In this document: one piece after another, positions 6,712 to 8,118 of the stretch
How the letters are laid out: the number at the start of each line of letters is the position of its first letter
Numbering within the stretch: position 1 is the stretch's first letter
NCBI GenBank assembly: GCA_002159155.1
Contig: LZRQ01000158.1
Span: forward strand, 1-8,118
Direction of reading: 5' to 3'
Length of the DNA stretch: 8,118 bases
From: Firmicutes bacterium ZCTH02-B6
GTDB lineage: Bacteria; Bacillota; Limnochordia; Limnochordales; ZCTH02-B6
Translations under genes and position numbers: made by a program
The notes under the pieces: generated by a model
What the model was told of the DNA's origin: nothing
What the model saw: only the letters and a program-made list of their open reading frames with translations
Databases searched by the model: none

Positions 6712-6888
6712 CGGGGAGCGAGGCGCGAACACAACTCGGGGGACGGCGGGATCCCTAAAACTGGAAACCGCACCGCCGAAACGTCGAATAGGCCCGAGAG
6801 GGTCAGTGTGCTGTTCGGGAGCCCCCGCGGCTTGAGCTGCCGTGCCCAGGGTGTGGGCCGGCGGCGAGCAGGAGTGCCAGGAAGCCTG
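6712..6888. other. Upstream flank of uvrC, nothing clear seen
   Basis: Apart from the weak repeat-like CAACTCGGGG at about 6732-6741, I find no gene, RNA motif, LexA-like GAAC-N4-GTTC site or convincing terminator here. An open frame on the + strand runs through it into uvrC sequence, but its translation is Arg/Ser/Gly-rich and matches no family I know. Confidence 0.5.
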
Positions 6889-6897
6889 TGCTATAAT
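6889..6897 (+). promoter_or_regulatory. Extended -10 promoter for uvrC
   Basis: TG-C-TATAAT is a perfect extended -10 element (TG at 6889-6890, hexamer at 6892-6897). There is no TTGACA-like -35: the bases at the expected place read CAGGAG. Transcription would begin near 6904, giving a leader of about 60 bases before the ATG at 6966. Unlike the near-identical uvrB promoter, there is no LexA-like box beside it. Together with the terminator at 6237-6272 this makes uvrC a separate transcription unit. Confidence 0.7.
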
Positions 6898-6952
6898 GAA
6901 CCGGGTGATGGGCCTTGGCAGATGGCGTCACGCCGGGCACTAGCGGCGGACC

Positions 6953-6960
6953 AGGAAAAG
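6953..6960 (+). promoter_or_regulatory. Ribosome binding site supporting the uvrC start (ATG at 6966)
   Basis: AGGAAAAG places an AGGA core nine bases before the ATG at 6966. Other in-frame candidates (TTG 6915, GTG 7011, GTG 7041, GTG 7104) lack a comparable site, or for TTG 6915 would have a site lying almost at the predicted transcript start. The frame is closed by a TGA at 6906-6908. Confidence 0.55.
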
Positions 6961-6965
6961 CGGCA

Positions 6966-8118
6966 ATGCACCGGGCCGGCGACCAGCGACATGCTGGCGA
7001 ACGGCAGCGCGTGGGGCGAGCGGCAGACGAGCGGCAGCCCGTGGAGCCAGCGGCTGAAGAGCGGCAGCCCGAGGAGCGAGAGGCCGGCCACCGCGCCCGC
7101 GCTGTGTGGAACGGGGAGTGGGGCGACGGGCGGGACGAGGAACGGGGCGACTGCCAGGACGACGAGCAGTGCGACGGGCAGGACGACGAGCAGGGTGACG
7201 GGCAGGACAACGGGCAGGACAGCGAGCGGGACATCGAGCACGACGACGAAGTTCGCGAGAAGCTGCGGGAGAAGCTGCGGCTGCTTCCGGACCGGCCAGG
7301 CGTGTACCTCATGAAGAACGCGGCCGGCGAGGTCATCTACGTCGGCAAGGCGGTTTCGCTGAAAAACCGCGTCCGGAGTTACTTCCAGTCGGCCGCCGGC
7401 TTGTCGGCCAAGGTGCGGGTGATGACGTCCCACATTGCGGACATCGACTACATCGTCACCAGCTCCGAGGTCGAGGCGCTTATCCTGGAAGCCAACCTGA
7501 TCAAGGAGCACCGTCCCCGCTATAACGTTCGCCTGCGGGACGACAAGGCGTATCCCTACCTCAAGCTGACCCTCAACGAGCCGTTCCCGCGGGTCGTGGT
7601 CACGCGCCGGGTGGAGAGGGATGGCGCCAAGTACTTCGGCCCTTACACCAACTCCAACGCGGTCCGGGAAACGATGCGCTTTTTGCGTAAGCTGTTTCCC
7701 ATCCGCACCTGCAGCCTGGACTTGAGCGGCGAGCTGGATTACCGGCCGTGCCTCTTGTACCACATCAAGCGCTGTGTGGGGCCGTGCGCGGGCAAGGTGA
7801 CGCCCGAGGCGTACGATCGCTTTATCGACCAAGTGGACCTGTTCCTGCAGGGGCGCCACGACCGGCTGCTGCCGGACTTGTACCGGGAGATGAGGGAGGC
7901 CGCCCACGCGCTCGAGTATGAGCGGGCAGCCCGCATCCGGGACCAGATCCGGGCGATCGAGCGAGTGACGGAGCGGCAAACGGTGGTCAGCGACCGGGCC
8001 ATCGACCAAGACCTGATTGGTTTCGCACAGGAAAAAGATGTGGTCTGCGTTCAAGTGTTCAACGTCCGCAGTGGGCGTCTCATCGGCGGCGAGCATTTCT
8101 TCCTGGAGGCCTTGGCGG
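6966..8118 (+). CDS. uvrC: UvrABC system protein C (excision repair dual-incision nuclease), 3'-truncated
   Basis: The frame is open from ATG 6966 through the window end, giving 384 codons; the C-terminal RNase H-like nuclease and helix-hairpin-helix domains are outside the window. UvrC binds the UvrB-DNA complex and cuts both sides of the lesion. The GIY-YIG domain begins at PDRPGVYLMK: GVY at 112-114, YVGK at 125-128 (Tyr125), catalytic-type Arg135 and Glu175 in ALILEANLI. Cysteines C249, C262, C270 and C274 match the pattern known to hold an iron-sulfur cluster in Escherichia coli UvrC. A UVR motif that pairs with UvrB lies near 306-330 (ALEYERAARIRDQI). The family normally starts only about 5-15 residues before the LLPDRPGVY region. 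Here about 104 residues precede it, first Arg/Glu/Gln/Ala-rich, then an acidic octapeptide repeat. No start codon exists in frame between GTG 7104 and the GIY-YIG core (GTG 7302), so an extension of at least 58 residues is unavoidable. Confidence 0.95.
   Translation, partial: MHRAGDQRHAGERQRVGRAADERQPVEPAAEERQPEEREAGHRARAVWNGEWGDGRDEERGDCQDDEQCDGQDDEQGDGQDNGQDSERDIEHDDEVREKLREKLRLLPDRPGVYLMKNAAGEVIYVGKAVSLKNRVRSYFQSAAGLSAKVRVMTSHIADIDYIVTSSEVEALILEANLIKEHRPRYNVRLRDDKAYPYLKLTLNEPFPRVVVTRRVERDGAKYFGPYTNSNAVRETMRFLRKLFPIRTCSLDLSGELDYRPCLLYHIKRCVGPCAGKVTPEAYDRFIDQVDLFLQGRHDRLLPDLYREMREAAHALEYERAARIRDQIRAIERVTERQTVVSDRAIDQDLIGFAQEKDVVCVQVFNVRSGRLIGGEHFFLEALA
7029..7076 (+). repeat. 30 bp-spaced direct repeat in the 5' end of uvrC
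   Basis: GAGCGGCAGCCCGTGGAG (7029-7046) recurs as GAGCGGCAGCCCGAGGAG (7059-7076), 17 of 18 bases identical, 30 bases apart and in frame. The encoded peptides are ERQPVE and ERQPEE within the Arg/Glu/Gln/Pro-rich first half of the UvrC extension. It suggests growth of the extension by short duplications. Confidence 0.65.
7125..7217 (+). repeat. In-frame 24 bp tandem repeat encoding an acidic octapeptide in UvrC
   Basis: Four consecutive units of 24 bp (the last 21 bp) start at 7125, 7149, 7173 and 7197. They encode DGRDEERG, DCQDDEQC, DGQDDEQG and DGQDNGQ, consensus D-G-Q-D-D-E-Q-G, at residues 54-84 of UvrC from ATG 6966. A degraded continuation (DSERDIEHDDE) runs up to the start of the conserved region. 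The core units are nearly identical at the DNA level, indicating recent slippage or duplication, and the array preserves frame. Confidence 0.8.

Larger units (their letters stand above)
6324..6745. mobile_element. Possible degenerate insertion-sequence remnant (repeat-bounded, no transposase)
   Basis: The segment starts with three degenerate direct repeats (6324-6408). Toward its other side, 6699-6711 is an exact 13 bp inverted copy of GTTATTTCGACCG (6397-6409). After it, CAACTCGGGG at about 6732-6741 resembles a further inverted unit (the reverse complement of the left repeats reads AACTCAAGGGG), again some 27 bp along. GACCAACCGGTCG (6541-6553) recurs with one change at 6692-6704. Base composition is less GC-rich than the flanking genes. 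Translations of the interior in both directions gave no transposase fragment that I recognise. A small non-autonomous element or decayed IS ends are inferred; unrelated intergenic repeats remain possible. Confidence 0.3.

Noticed and set aside
6538..7314. 258-residue open frame overlapping the uvrC start
   Set aside because: It runs out of frame across the uvrC repeat (giving Thr/Gly/Arg/Ser-rich sequence) and into the GIY-YIG domain. It is a high-GC shadow frame with no RBS or family match.

Overview
This window is part of a bacterial chromosome carrying a nucleotide-excision-repair locus, all on the + strand: the end of a divergent polysaccharide deacetylase gene, complete uvrB, complete uvrA, and the first 384 codons of uvrC. 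GC content is high by eye. The proteins look most like Bacillota (Firmicutes) versions: UvrB and UvrA follow the Bacillus-type sequence over long stretches. Strong Shine-Dalgarno sites, a GTG start and a Bacillota-style LexA box fit a high-GC, possibly thermophilic Bacillota/Clostridia-type lineage. The genus cannot be fixed from this sequence.

Layout. 1-780: 3' part of a secreted-type polysaccharide deacetylase (YibQ/DUF610 family). 782-827: compact uvrB control region with a LexA/SOS-like box, a perfect extended -10 element and a strong ribosome binding site. 835-2970: uvrB. 2971-3068: short gap with a terminator-like hairpin and T-tract, so uvrA may be reached only by read-through. 3069-6116: uvrA, ending in a long low-complexity tail. 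6237-6272: convincing Rho-independent terminator. About 6273-6888: roughly 600 bases with no believable gene. It holds three degenerate 28-29 bp direct repeats, an exact 13 bp inverted copy of part of them 300 bp away, and a second hairpin with eight Ts, and it may be the remnant of an insertion sequence. 6889-6897: second perfect extended -10 element, for uvrC. 6966 to the window end: uvrC, with an unusual N-terminal extension of about 104 residues, partly built from an acidic octapeptide repeat.

How it works together. UvrA (with UvrB) finds helix-distorting damage, UvrB is loaded on the lesion, and UvrC makes the incisions on both sides. uvrB and uvrA appear to be one SOS-controlled unit with a possible attenuator between them. 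uvrC has its own promoter beyond a terminator and a repeat-rich spacer.

I see no undescribed system. The core is a well-known repair pathway. The points worth a second look are the regulatory architecture, the lineage-specific tails on all three Uvr proteins, and the degenerate repeats in the uvrA-uvrC gap.
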